A stretch of 17,331 nucleotides of DNA from an uncultured Opitutia bacterium (GCA_937874455.1 CALNBE010000047.1:1-17331); one strand, 5' to 3'; shown: positions 5,804-13,535, counted from the first letter of the stretch. Notes: generated by a model from the sequence alone, not told the origin. Translations and numbers: made by a program.

Positions 5804-7050
5804 AACCTTGCGCGCTCGCGGGCTTCGCAAGCGAAGCCCCTACATTTTCCTCCCTCGAAGCCCTGCCCGGCGATCTTTCCGACTGGCTGGTTTCCTTCCT
5901 GCCCGACATCGAATGGCTGCGCTGGCTCACCGCTTCGTTGCTGGCCATCGTGCTCATCCTGACCGTTTTTGGCCTGACTTTTGCCATGCTCACCGTCACC
6001 GAGCGCAAACTGCTGGGCCGTTTCCAAAACCGCTACGGGCCCAACCGCGTCCGCGTTTTCGGCATCCGCGTTTTCGGTTTCTTCCAGCCTTTCGCCGACG
6101 CGGTCAAGGCGCTCACCAAGGAGGACATCGTGCCCGCCGCCGCCGACAAGGTGCTCCACCTGCTCGCGCCGGTCTGCCTGGTCGCCTTTTCCCTCCTCGG
6201 TTTCGCGGTGCTGCCCTACGGCAGGGAAATGACCCTCCTCGGCAACCTCGACGCGGCCCTGCTCTTTTTCTTCGCCGCCACTTCCGCCTCCGAGCTGGCA
6301 ATCTTCATGGCGGGCTGGTCCAGCCGGAACAAATACGCGCTGCTCTCCGCCATGCGCGCCCTGGCCCAGCTCATCAGCTACGAACTTCCTTTGCTCTTGG
6401 TCGCGGTCCCGGCGGTGATGCTCGCAGGCACGCTTTCCCTCCAAGGCATCGTCCTCTCCCAAGCCGACTGGCTCGGAGGAATTCTTCCGCACTGGAACAT
6501 CCTCACGCCCTGGGGTTTTGCCGGCGCGCTCATCTTTTACATCGCCGCGCTGGCCGAGTCCAACCGCTGCCCGTTCGACTTGCCCGAGGGGGAAAGCGAA
6601 ATCATCGCGGGCTTCCTCACCGAGTATTCTGGTTTCAAATACGCGCTTTTCTTCATGGGCGAATACTTCGGCATGGCCGCGCTCGCCGGGCTGGGGGTCA
6701 CGCTTTTCCTCGGCGGCTGGACCGCCCCGTGCGAATTTCTCCAGTTCATCCCGTCCTATCTTTGGTTCTACCTGAAACTGGTGGCCGTGGTGCTCAGCTT
6801 CATGTGGATGCGGGCGACTTTGCTCCGGCTGCGGATGGACCAGTTGATGCGCCTGTCCTGGAAATTCCTGGTGCCGCTGGCGCTGGTCAACCTTGGCAAC
6901 GCCGCTTTCTGGCAATTTTCCTCCAACTGGGAGGGCGCGTGGCTGGCCGCCCGCTGGGCCATTTCCCTCGCGGTGGCCATCGTGCCATTTCTCCTGCTCG
7001 CCAAAACCCTCACCGCCGGACTCGGTCCGCGCCAATACCGCTATGCCTGA
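5800..7050 (+). CDS. nuoH: NADH-quinone oxidoreductase subunit H
   Basis: NuoH is the membrane subunit that forms the quinone entry and the link between redox chemistry and the proton channel. The 416-residue protein has about eight or nine membrane segments. It has the signatures TERKLLGRFQNRYGPNRVR, FGFFQPFADAVKALTKED and AESNRCPFDLPEGESEI followed by AGFLTEYSG, with the conserved acidic loop. The only plausible start is the ATG at 5800, which overlaps the RayT stop. No other ATG, GTG or TTG occurs in frame before the first membrane segment. Residues about 6-15 (LAGFASEAPT) are encoded by an inverted REP copy, so the N-terminus was rebuilt by the insertion. The nuoJ start lies inside its 3' end (8-base overlap). 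Confidence 0.95.
   Translation: MKPCALAGFASEAPTFSSLEALPGDLSDWLVSFLPDIEWLRWLTASLLAIVLILTVFGLTFAMLTVTERKLLGRFQNRYGPNRVRVFGIRVFGFFQPFADAVKALTKEDIVPAAADKVLHLLAPVCLVAFSLLGFAVLPYGREMTLLGNLDAALLFFFAATSASELAIFMAGWSSRNKYALLSAMRALAQLISYELPLLLVAVPAVMLAGTLSLQGIVLSQADWLGGILPHWNILTPWGFAGALIFYIAALAESNRCPFDLPEGESEIIAGFLTEYSGFKYALFFMGEYFGMAALAGLGVTLFLGGWTAPCEFLQFIPSYLWFYLKLVAVVLSFMWMRATLLRLRMDQLMRLSWKFLVPLALVNLGNAAFWQFSSNWEGAWLAARWAISLAVAIVPFLLLAKTLTAGLGPRQYRYA
5818..5843 (-). repeat. REP-like palindromic repeat, copy C (inverted, in nuoH 5' end)
   Basis: This 26-bp stretch is the perfect reverse complement of the core of copies A and B. It lies within codons 7-15 of nuoH. With copy B it can form a 26-bp stem whose 62-base loop contains the nuoH start codon. 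Confidence 0.85.
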
Positions 7051-7573
7051 TTTTCCCTTGCTCACACTCGGCGTCATCGCCGCGGTCACCCTCGTTTCCG
7101 CCGCGGTCGCCTTTTCCCTGAAAAACATCCTCCACTGTCTGCTGCTGCTGGTGGTGAGCTGGGTGGGTGTCGCCGCCTTTTACCTGTGGGCGGGCGCGGA
7201 GTTCATCGCCTTCGCCCAAGTGCTCGTTTACGTGGGCGCGATTTCCATGGTGGTGCTCTTCGCGGTGTTGCTCACCCGCCAGCACCAACCGGAGGAAAAT
7301 TCGCCGACCCGCGCCTTTCGCGCCTGGGGCGCGCTGGCCGCGGCCCTCGTCGCCACCGCCCTGTGCGCTGCGGTGGTCGCCACGCCGCTCGAAGGAAATT
7401 CCTCCGCGGACGCCGGCTTGTCCGTTCGCCAGATCGGCGAGCTGCTGATGGGGCCGCATGTCGCCGCCTTGCTGATCATCGGGGTGCTGCTCACGGTCGC
7501 TCTGCTGGGCGCGGTGCTGCTGGCCGCCCCGGATGCGCCCAAGGAAAATTTTCCTCCCAAAACCAAGCCATAA
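7043..7573 (+). CDS. nuoJ: NADH-quinone oxidoreductase subunit J
   Basis: NuoJ is a membrane subunit near the NuoK/NuoA junction, whose TM3 is important for conformational coupling. The 176-residue protein has five hydrophobic segments. The conserved TM3 segment reads AEFIAFAQVLVYVGAISMVV (residues about 52-71). A hydrophilic loop (HQPEENSPTRAFRAW) and a last helix near 143-164 follow. The ATG at 7043 overlaps the end of nuoH by 8 bases and gives the normal length; a longer in-frame extension upstream runs through nuoH and is not NuoJ-like. It ends with a palindromic GGAAAATTTTCCTCC near the 3' end. A 51-bp gap without features precedes nuoK. Confidence 0.93.
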   Translation: MPDFPLLTLGVIAAVTLVSAAVAFSLKNILHCLLLLVVSWVGVAAFYLWAGAEFIAFAQVLVYVGAISMVVLFAVLLTRQHQPEENSPTRAFRAWGALAAALVATALCAAVVATPLEGNSSADAGLSVRQIGELLMGPHVAALLIIGVLLTVALLGAVLLAAPDAPKENFPPKTKP

Positions 7574-7624
7574 GCACCCGCGCCTTTCGTCCTTCATTAA
7601 ACTCTTTCCTTTGCATTTCCCTCC

Positions 7625-7936
7625 ATGACGCCGCTGCACCTTTGCCTGATTTTCTCCGCGCTGCTGTTTTCACTCGGCCTGGCCGCCGCGCTTTCCCGCA
7701 GCAGCAGCATCTTGGTTTTGCTCGGGGTCGAGCTGATGCTCAACGCGGCCAACCTGAACTTCATCGCCTTCTGGCGCTTTTCCCCGAATCCCGAAGCCGG
7801 CCACGGGGTGCTCTTCGTGCTTTTCGCCATCGCCGTCGCCGCCGCCGAGGCCGCCGTCGGCCTGGCCTTGGTCATCGCCGTTTACCGCCACTACCGCAGC
7901 AGCTGCCTCCAAGACGCCAACCAACTGAAAGGATAA
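7625..7936 (+). CDS. nuoK: NADH-quinone oxidoreductase subunit K
   Basis: NuoK is a three-helix membrane subunit related to MrpC that carries two essential glutamates of the proton path. The 103-residue protein has the family motifs LLGVELMLNAANLNF with Glu36, and AIAVAAAEAAVGLAL with Glu75 (the counterpart of E. coli Glu72). Length and topology are normal. It lies between nuoJ and the second GxxExxY element. In most operons nuoL would follow directly, so the K-L junction has been opened by about 490 bp. Confidence 0.95.
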   Translation: MTPLHLCLIFSALLFSLGLAAALSRSSSILVLLGVELMLNAANLNFIAFWRFSPNPEAGHGVLFVLFAIAVAAAEAAVGLALVIAVYRHYRSSCLQDANQLKG

Positions 7937-7951
7937 ATTCCTCGCTCCTCC

Positions 7952-8371
7952 ATGAAAGACTCACGCAGAGACGCAGAGACGCAGAGTGAAGAAGCATTGA
8001 ATCTTCTCTCCGGGAAAATCGTCGATGCCGCCTATCGCATTCACTCCGCGTTGGGGCCGGGATTGTTGGAAAGTGTCTATGAAGCGATCCTGGCGAGAGA
8101 GCTTGCGCTGCTCGGCTTGCACGTCGAAAGACAAAAGCCCGTTCCGCTGGAATGGGACGGTCTGCGTTTTGACGAAGGGTTTCGCGCCGACTTGGTCATC
8201 AACAACTGTCTCGTCGTGGAGCTAAAATCCGTGGAATCGCTTTCGCCAGTTCACTCCAAGCAACTGCTCACCTACCTGCGGCTTCTCAACTACCGCCTTG
8301 GTCTGCTCATCAACTTTGGCGCGCCTCTCATCAAGGACGGGCTGAAGCGCGTCGCCAACAACATGCTTTAA
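7952..8371 (+). CDS. GxxExxY family protein (PD-(D/E)XK nuclease-like), copy 2
   Basis: This is a second member of the GxxExxY family, 139 residues, with unknown biological role. GLLESVY, FRADLVINNCLVVELKS (Asp, Glu and Lys of a PD-(D/E)XK core), HSKQLLTYLRLLNY and GLLINFGAP are visible. By my hand count it is about two-thirds identical to copy 1 over roughly 106 aligned residues, so the two are diverged relatives and not a recent duplication. Residues 4-12 (SRRDAETQS) come from the left inverted repeat. Here the N-terminus, not the C-terminus, is repeat-encoded. The ATG at 7952 lies 15 bases after the nuoK stop. A start inside the domain is possible but no nearby ATG exists. It ends just before the right repeat. 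Confidence 0.85.
   Translation: MKDSRRDAETQSEEALNLLSGKIVDAAYRIHSALGPGLLESVYEAILARELALLGLHVERQKPVPLEWDGLRFDEGFRADLVINNCLVVELKSVESLSPVHSKQLLTYLRLLNYRLGLLINFGAPLIKDGLKRVANNML
7961..7991 (+). repeat. Left inverted repeat of GxxExxY element 2
   Basis: Three GCAGAG units, paired with 8376-8406 (29 of 31 positions). It is translated as part of the N-terminus of the GxxExxY protein. Confidence 0.8.
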
Positions 8372-8375
8372 TCCG

Positions 8376-8406
8376 CTTCTCTCTGCGTCTCCGCGTCTCT
8401 GCGTGA
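8376..8406 (+). repeat. Right inverted repeat of GxxExxY element 2
   Basis: Reverse-complement partner of 7961-7991. It is noncoding between the GxxExxY stop and nuoL. A GTG at 8403 within it is in frame with nuoL and could act as an alternative start. Confidence 0.8.
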
Positions 8407-8429
8407 TCTTCTTTCCACTTTCCCTTCCC

Positions 8430-10430
8430 ATGACTTTCCCCGAACACCTCTGGCTCATTCCCGCGCTGCCGCTGCTGGCGGCGCTGGTCGGCGCGTTCAC
8501 CCCGCGCGCGCAAAGGAAAATTTCCTCCGCCGCCGCGTTGCTGGCGATGGCGGCTTCCTTCGGCGTTGCCTGCGCGGCCCTTTCCTCCGCCCTCGCCCAA
8601 CCCGCCGCCCACCAGGTCAGCAACTTCACTTGGATGGCCGTGGGACAATTCAACCTGCAATTCGGTTTCCTCCTCGATCCGCTCGGCGCCTTCATGGCGG
8701 TGATGGTCACCTTCGTCGGCTTCCTGATTTTCCTCTTCAGCACGGGCTACATGCGGGACGACGAAAACTACGCGAAATTCTTCTGCTACCTGAGCCTCTT
8801 CGCCGCCGCGATGCTGGGGCTGCTCGTCTCCAACAGCCTGCTCCTCACTTTCCTTTGCTGGGAAATTGTCGGCCTCGCCTCCTATTTGCTGATCGGTTTC
8901 TGGTTCCACAAACCGGAGGCCGCTGCCGCCGCGAAAAAAGCCTTCATCACCACCCGCGTCGGCGACCTGGGTTTCCTCCTCGGACTGCTCTGGCTCGACA
9001 GCGCGCTGCACACCCAGCTCTTTTACAACAACGGTGTCGGCTTCCTCGAAACCGCCGCGCTCGATTACCTCGCCGTCGCGCTACCCTGCGGGCTGCTGGT
9101 TTCCTCCGCGATTGGGCTGCTGCTCTTTTGCGGCGCAGTCGGCAAATCCGGCCAGTTTCCTTTGCACGTCTGGCTGCCCGACGCGATGGAGGGGCCGACG
9201 CCCGTTTCCGCGCTCATCCACGCCGCGACCATGGTGGCGGCGGGCGTTTTCCTGATGGCGCGAATTTTTCCTTTGCTCTCGCCGGACGCACTGACGGTCG
9301 TCGCCACCATCGGCGCAATCACCGCCCTCCTCGGCGCGGTCATTGCCGTCACGCAAAACGACATCAAGCGCGTGCTGGCCTTCTCCACCGTTTCCCAGCT
9401 CGGCTACATGATGCTGGCCATCGGGGTCGGCTGCCCGGAGGCGGCGATCTTCCACCTGCTCACTCACGCCTTCTTCAAGGCATTGCTCTTCCTCGGCGCG
9501 GGCTCGGTGATTTTCGCCGCACACCACGAGCAGGACATGCGCTTTATGGGCGGGCTGGCCCCGCGCATGAAAATTACCTTTGCGACTTTTGCCATCGGCA
9601 TGATGGCCCTGGCGGGGGTGCCTTTCCTTTTCTCCGGCTTCTGGTCCAAGGAGGCGATCCTCCACGGGGCCCACGCCTGGCCCACCTCGCCGCTGCCGTT
9701 CTACATCGGCCTGGTTGCGGTGGTGCTGACCGCGTTCTACATGACGCGGCTGATGGCCAATGTGTTCTTCGGCGCGCCGCGTTCCCATGCCGCCGAAGAC
9801 GCCAAGGAAAACAGTTGGGTGATGACCCTCCCGCTCGCGCTGCTGGCGGTCTGCGCGGTGCTGCTCGGTTTCCTCGGCACGCCCGCCTGGCCGTGGCTGC
9901 AAGCGCAATTGACCGGAACGGAAATTTCCTCCGCGCCCGACTTCGCGAAAATCTTTGAGGGCCCCGGCTTGCTCGCCACCTCCATCGTGCTGGTGGCACT
10001 GGGCCTCGGTGCGGGCTGGGCGGTTTACGGTTTCCAAAAGCGCGCCACCGCCAGCGAGCCCGATCCGCTGGAAAAAAAATTCCCCCGCGCCTGGGCCGCG
10101 CTGGAACACCGGCTGTACTTCGACGAACTTTACGCCGCCACGGTTTTCCGCCTCAACAACGCCCTGGCCTTTGTCGCCGACGCGCTTGACCGCTGGGTGA
10201 TCGACCAGGCGGTGTGCTTCGTTGGCAAACTCGGCGAGTTTCTCGGCTTCATCAACAAGGACATCGACGAGCAAGGACTCAACGCGGGCTTCGACGCCAC
10301 CGCGGGGAAAATTCGCGACACCGCCGGAGCGTATTCCTCCGCCCAAACCGGAGAGGCCCACGGCTACCTGCGCGTGCTCGCCCTCGGGTTCGTCGCCCTC
10401 GTCATTCTCGTCGCCGTCCTGAGCTGCTAA
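8430..10430 (+). CDS. nuoL: NADH-quinone oxidoreductase subunit L with lengthened lateral helix
   Basis: NuoL is the distal antiporter-like proton-pumping subunit, whose C-terminal lateral helix runs along the membrane arm. The ATG at 8430 gives 666 residues and puts the TM5 glutamate at 145, matching E. coli Glu144; a GTG at 8403 in the upstream repeat is less likely. Proton-path residues are intact: Glu145 (CWEIVGLASYL), Lys239 (GKSGQFPLHVWLPDAMEGPT), His264 (LIHAATMVAAG) and Lys407 (FSGFWSKEAIL). The segment from FDELYAATVF (residue 564) to GYLR (645) is 81 residues, against about 48 for the same span in E. coli NuoL as I recall it. The extra length would extend the lateral helix, as expected in complexes with an additional antiporter subunit. 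Confidence 0.95.
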   Translation: MTFPEHLWLIPALPLLAALVGAFTPRAQRKISSAAALLAMAASFGVACAALSSALAQPAAHQVSNFTWMAVGQFNLQFGFLLDPLGAFMAVMVTFVGFLIFLFSTGYMRDDENYAKFFCYLSLFAAAMLGLLVSNSLLLTFLCWEIVGLASYLLIGFWFHKPEAAAAAKKAFITTRVGDLGFLLGLLWLDSALHTQLFYNNGVGFLETAALDYLAVALPCGLLVSSAIGLLLFCGAVGKSGQFPLHVWLPDAMEGPTPVSALIHAATMVAAGVFLMARIFPLLSPDALTVVATIGAITALLGAVIAVTQNDIKRVLAFSTVSQLGYMMLAIGVGCPEAAIFHLLTHAFFKALLFLGAGSVIFAAHHEQDMRFMGGLAPRMKITFATFAIGMMALAGVPFLFSGFWSKEAILHGAHAWPTSPLPFYIGLVAVVLTAFYMTRLMANVFFGAPRSHAAEDAKENSWVMTLPLALLAVCAVLLGFLGTPAWPWLQAQLTGTEISSAPDFAKIFEGPGLLATSIVLVALGLGAGWAVYGFQKRATASEPDPLEKKFPRAWAALEHRLYFDELYAATVFRLNNALAFVADALDRWVIDQAVCFVGKLGEFLGFINKDIDEQGLNAGFDATAGKIRDTAGAYSSAQTGEAHGYLRVLALGFVALVILVAVLSC

Positions 10431-10448
10431 TCCGTTTCCGTTTTTCCC

Positions 10449-12044
10449 ATGACCGCATTTTTGCCCATCCTCGCCCAGACGCTTCCCACCGGAGAAACGC
10501 CGGCCCAGCCGATGTTGCTTTCGCTGCTGATCTTCACTCCGATTGTTGGCGGGCTGATGCTCCTCCTCGCCCACAAGCTGCACCCGACGTTGAGCCGGCT
10601 GCTCGGCCTATGCTTCAGTCTGACCACCCTGCTCTTCGGCGCCGGCGCCACGATCATCATGATGGAATGGCTCGGCACCGCGCCGATGATCAAAATTCCT
10701 CCGCAGCTCAATCCGTTCAAAATCCAGGAAGGCGAGGCGATCACCCAGTCCTTCCTCGGCTTCAACTACCACCTCGGCATGGACGCGATCAGCCTGCTAC
10801 TGGTGCTCCTCACCGGCATCATCGCTCCGATGTGCCTGCTCGCCTCGTGGAAGGTGAAACATCCGCAAATTTTCTTCGGGCTGATGCTCCTCACCCAGGG
10901 CGCGGCGCTGGGCGTGTTTCTCGCGCTCAATTTCTTCCTCTGGTTTCTCTTCTGGGAACTCAGCCTCTTCCCGATGTTTTTCCTGATCAAACTTTGGGGC
11001 GGCCCCGGCGCGCAGCGGGCGGCCTACCAGTTTGTCCTCTACACCATCGGCGGCAGCGCCTTCATGCTGCTGGCCTTCGCCGCGATTTACGCCGCGACCG
11101 GCACGGTGGATTTCGCCCGCCTTTCCGCGATGGCCAATGTTTACGGCCCCAGCATTCTCAACGAAAAACTGGCCGTGCTGGGCGGCGCGGTGCCGATGCT
11201 GGCCTTCCTCGGCGTGCTGGTCGGGCTGGCGGTCAAGGTGCCCATGTATCCCTTCCACACCTGGCTGCCCGCCACCTATGCCGAGGCGCCGGTGGGCGCG
11301 TCGATGTTCCTCACCGCGATTCTCTCCAAGATGGGCATCTTCGGCGTGCACCGCATTCTCTGGCCCAACTTCGGCGAACAACTCAAGGATGCCGCGCCCG
11401 TCCTGATCTGGCTTTCCCTCGCGGGAGTCGTCCTCGGCGCTTACGCCGCGCTGCGCCAGACCGATCTCAAGCGGATGGTCGCCTATTCCTCGATCAACCA
11501 CTTGAGCTACTGCCTGCTGGCAGTGTTCGCAGTTTACTCCGCCACCAGCGGGACGCAGGCCGACGCCGACTCGGCCTTCGCGGGCACGCTGCTGCAAATG
11601 TTCAACCACGGGCTTTCCGCCGCGGCGTTGTTCTTCTGCATCGGGGTGCTGGAGGATCGCACCGGTTTGCGCGGGTTGCATGATTTCGGGGGCGTGCGCA
11701 AAGTCGCCCCGCTCTTCACCGCCTTCTGCGGCATCGCGATGTTTTCCTCGCTCGGGCTGCCGGGACTCAACGGATTCGTCAGCGAATTTCTCATCTTCCG
11801 CGGCGTCTTCGGCGTCAAACCCTGGGCCGCCGCCGTGGCCTGCCTGGGGTTGCTCGGCACCGCGCTGTTCTTCCTCAACTTCTGGCAAAAAGTTTTCCAC
11901 GGGCCAACCGCCGCCCATTCCGCCAAGGTCGCCGATCTTTCCTTCCGCGAGGTGCTGGTGCTGGCGCCGGTGACGGTGCTGATGTTTGTGATCGGTCTCT
12001 GGCCGCAGTCCCTCCTCTCGCTCATTCAATCCAAATTCTTTTAA
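10449..12044 (+). CDS. nuoM: NADH-quinone oxidoreductase subunit M (first copy)
   Basis: NuoM is an antiporter-like proton-pumping membrane subunit. The 531-residue protein has about 14 membrane segments. All charged residues of the proton path are visible: Glu170 in FLFWELSLFPMFFLIKLWGG, Lys263 in LAVKVPMYPFHTWLPATYAE, Lys294 in ILSKMGIFGVHRI and Glu446 in GLNGFVSEFLIF, plus the QMFNHGLSAAALFF helix break. The N-terminal part includes a loop (about 72-106) before the first conserved segment. It starts 18 bases after nuoL and ends immediately at the ATG of the second nuoM, so the two are in direct succession. This looks like the canonical copy. Confidence 0.95.
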   Translation: MTAFLPILAQTLPTGETPAQPMLLSLLIFTPIVGGLMLLLAHKLHPTLSRLLGLCFSLTTLLFGAGATIIMMEWLGTAPMIKIPPQLNPFKIQEGEAITQSFLGFNYHLGMDAISLLLVLLTGIIAPMCLLASWKVKHPQIFFGLMLLTQGAALGVFLALNFFLWFLFWELSLFPMFFLIKLWGGPGAQRAAYQFVLYTIGGSAFMLLAFAAIYAATGTVDFARLSAMANVYGPSILNEKLAVLGGAVPMLAFLGVLVGLAVKVPMYPFHTWLPATYAEAPVGASMFLTAILSKMGIFGVHRILWPNFGEQLKDAAPVLIWLSLAGVVLGAYAALRQTDLKRMVAYSSINHLSYCLLAVFAVYSATSGTQADADSAFAGTLLQMFNHGLSAAALFFCIGVLEDRTGLRGLHDFGGVRKVAPLFTAFCGIAMFSSLGLPGLNGFVSEFLIFRGVFGVKPWAAAVACLGLLGTALFFLNFWQKVFHGPTAAHSAKVADLSFREVLVLAPVTVLMFVIGLWPQSLLSLIQSKFF

Positions 12045-13535
12045 ATGAACCTCCTTCCCTGGACCATTTACCTCTCGTTCATCGGCGCTTCGCTGGCGTG
12101 GCTGGCCGGACGGCGCTGGTCCGCCCCGGCCCGCTGGCTCGCCCTGCTCACCGCGCTGGGCAACCTCGGGATCATCGGCTGGGCGGCGCTCGATTTTTCC
12201 CCCGCCGCCGAAACGCAAACACTGGTGGATCTGCCGTGGGTTTCCTTTGCCAGCTACCATCTGGCGGCCGACGGGATCAGCATGACCCTGGTGCTGCTCA
12301 CCGGAATCGCCGCGCTGGCGGGAATTTTGTTCTCTTGGAACATCACCCACCGCACGGGGGATTTCTTCGCGCTTTTCCTCGCGCTGATCGGCGGGGTTTA
12401 CGGGGTCTTCCTCAGCGCCGACGCCTTTCTGCTCTTTGTCTTCTACGAAATCGCCATCGTGCCGAAGTATTTCCTCGTCGCCGTCTGGGGCTCCACCAAC
12501 CGCGAATACGGCGCGATGAAGCTGGTGCTCTATTCCTTCGCGGGCAGCGCGCTGGTGATGGCCGGGCTGCTCTGGGCGGGCGCGGCGGGAATTTCCTTCG
12601 ACATGAATTTCTTCGCGGCGCAAACCCGCATCCTGTCCCAGGTGCAGCAAACCGGCATGTTCGCCCTCATCTTCACCGGCTTCGCGGTGCTGGCGGGCAT
12701 GGTGCCGTTTCACACTTGGGCACCGACGGGCCACGTCGCCGCGCCAACGGGGGCGTCGATGCTGCTGGCGGGCGTGGTGATGAAGCTCGGGGCCTACGGC
12801 TGCCTGCGGCTGGCGTTGCCGGCATTTCCTTTGGGGCTGGATTTCTTCCAGCCGCTGATCGCCGCGCTGGGCATCGCGGGGATTCTCTACGCGGGGCTGG
12901 TGGCGTTGGTGCAGACGGATTTCAAATTTGTCATCGGCTACTCCAGCGTGAGCCACATGGGTTTTGTTTTGCTCGGTCTCGCGGTGGCCACGCCGCGCGC
13001 CCTGGCGGGTGCGGTGCTGCAAATGTTCTCCCACGGGATTGTCGCCGGGCTGCTCTTCGCGGTCGTGGGGCGCATGGTTTACGAACGCACCCACACCCGC
13101 GACCTGCACCAGTTGCACCGGCTGCCGCTGTTTCGGATGCTGCCGTTCGCGGCCGTGGTGTTTTCCCTCGCGGGCATCGCCTCGATGGGCATGCCGGGCT
13201 TCAGCGGATTTCCGGCGGAATTTTCCATCCTGATCGGCACCTGGCAGCACAACGCACTCTGGGCAGTGCTCGCCGCCATCGGCATCCCGGTCGCCGCCGC
13301 CTACACGCTGCGGGTGGTGCATCTGGCCTTCTTCGGGAAAATTGCCGCGGAGGAAATTTCCTCCGCCGATCATCCGCCGCTGCCGCCCACCACCTGGCCG
13401 GAACGTCTCGGCGCGGTGCTGCTGCTGGCGGTCAGCATCACTGTTGGGATTCACCCCGGGCTGTTGCTCGACTGGATTGTCCCCGCGCTGCAATCGCCGC
13501 TCATGCAAATCGTCTCTAACGGAGCCGCCCAATAA
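12045..13535 (+). CDS. Second NuoM-type antiporter-like subunit (M2)
   Basis: This is an additional complex I antiporter-like subunit, 496 residues, of NuoM type. Motifs are FVFYEIAIVPKYFLVAVWGS (TM5 Glu135), MVPFHTWAPTGHVAAPTGAS, VVMKLGAYGCLRL (TM8 Lys247), QMFSHGIVAGLLF (His330) and GFSGFPAEFSILIG (TM12 Glu392). The TM7 lysine found nine residues before the HxW tryptophan in NuoL, M and N is Leu216 here, a key change. The start codon directly follows the stop of the first nuoM, and its stop overlaps the nuoN start by one base. Gene order L-M-M-N and the lengthened NuoL helix suggest that it is inserted in the membrane arm as a fourth pump-like unit. An Mrp-type antiporter subunit is unlikely in this context. 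Confidence 0.9.
   Translation: MNLLPWTIYLSFIGASLAWLAGRRWSAPARWLALLTALGNLGIIGWAALDFSPAAETQTLVDLPWVSFASYHLAADGISMTLVLLTGIAALAGILFSWNITHRTGDFFALFLALIGGVYGVFLSADAFLLFVFYEIAIVPKYFLVAVWGSTNREYGAMKLVLYSFAGSALVMAGLLWAGAAGISFDMNFFAAQTRILSQVQQTGMFALIFTGFAVLAGMVPFHTWAPTGHVAAPTGASMLLAGVVMKLGAYGCLRLALPAFPLGLDFFQPLIAALGIAGILYAGLVALVQTDFKFVIGYSSVSHMGFVLLGLAVATPRALAGAVLQMFSHGIVAGLLFAVVGRMVYERTHTRDLHQLHRLPLFRMLPFAAVVFSLAGIASMGMPGFSGFPAEFSILIGTWQHNALWAVLAAIGIPVAAAYTLRVVHLAFFGKIAAEEISSADHPPLPPTTWPERLGAVLLLAVSITVGIHPGLLLDWIVPALQSPLMQIVSNGAAQ

Larger units (their letters stand above)
7961..8406 (+). mobile_element. GxxExxY element copy 2, bounded by inverted repeats
   Basis: A 446-bp unit, nearly the same size as copy 1 (444 bp), begins TCACGCAGAGACGCAGAG and ends with the inverse, CTCTGCGTGA at its right extremity. 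The 31-bp arms differ at two positions only. Both elements share the outermost TCACGC...GCGTGA ends, though this copy has GCAGAG units where copy 1 has GCGGAG. The gene occupies the interior in the same direction as the operon. Flanking bases show no obvious target duplication. Confidence 0.65.

Noticed and set aside
2687..8406. GCRGAG repeats as a CRISPR array
   Set aside because: The units are contiguous short words in inverted pairs around genes, with no regular spacers and no cas genes.
12083..12115. GGCGCTTCGCTGGCG at the start of the second nuoM as another REP copy
   Set aside because: Only a partial match to the REP (GCTTCGCT), with no hairpin; it is normal coding sequence for the first membrane helix.
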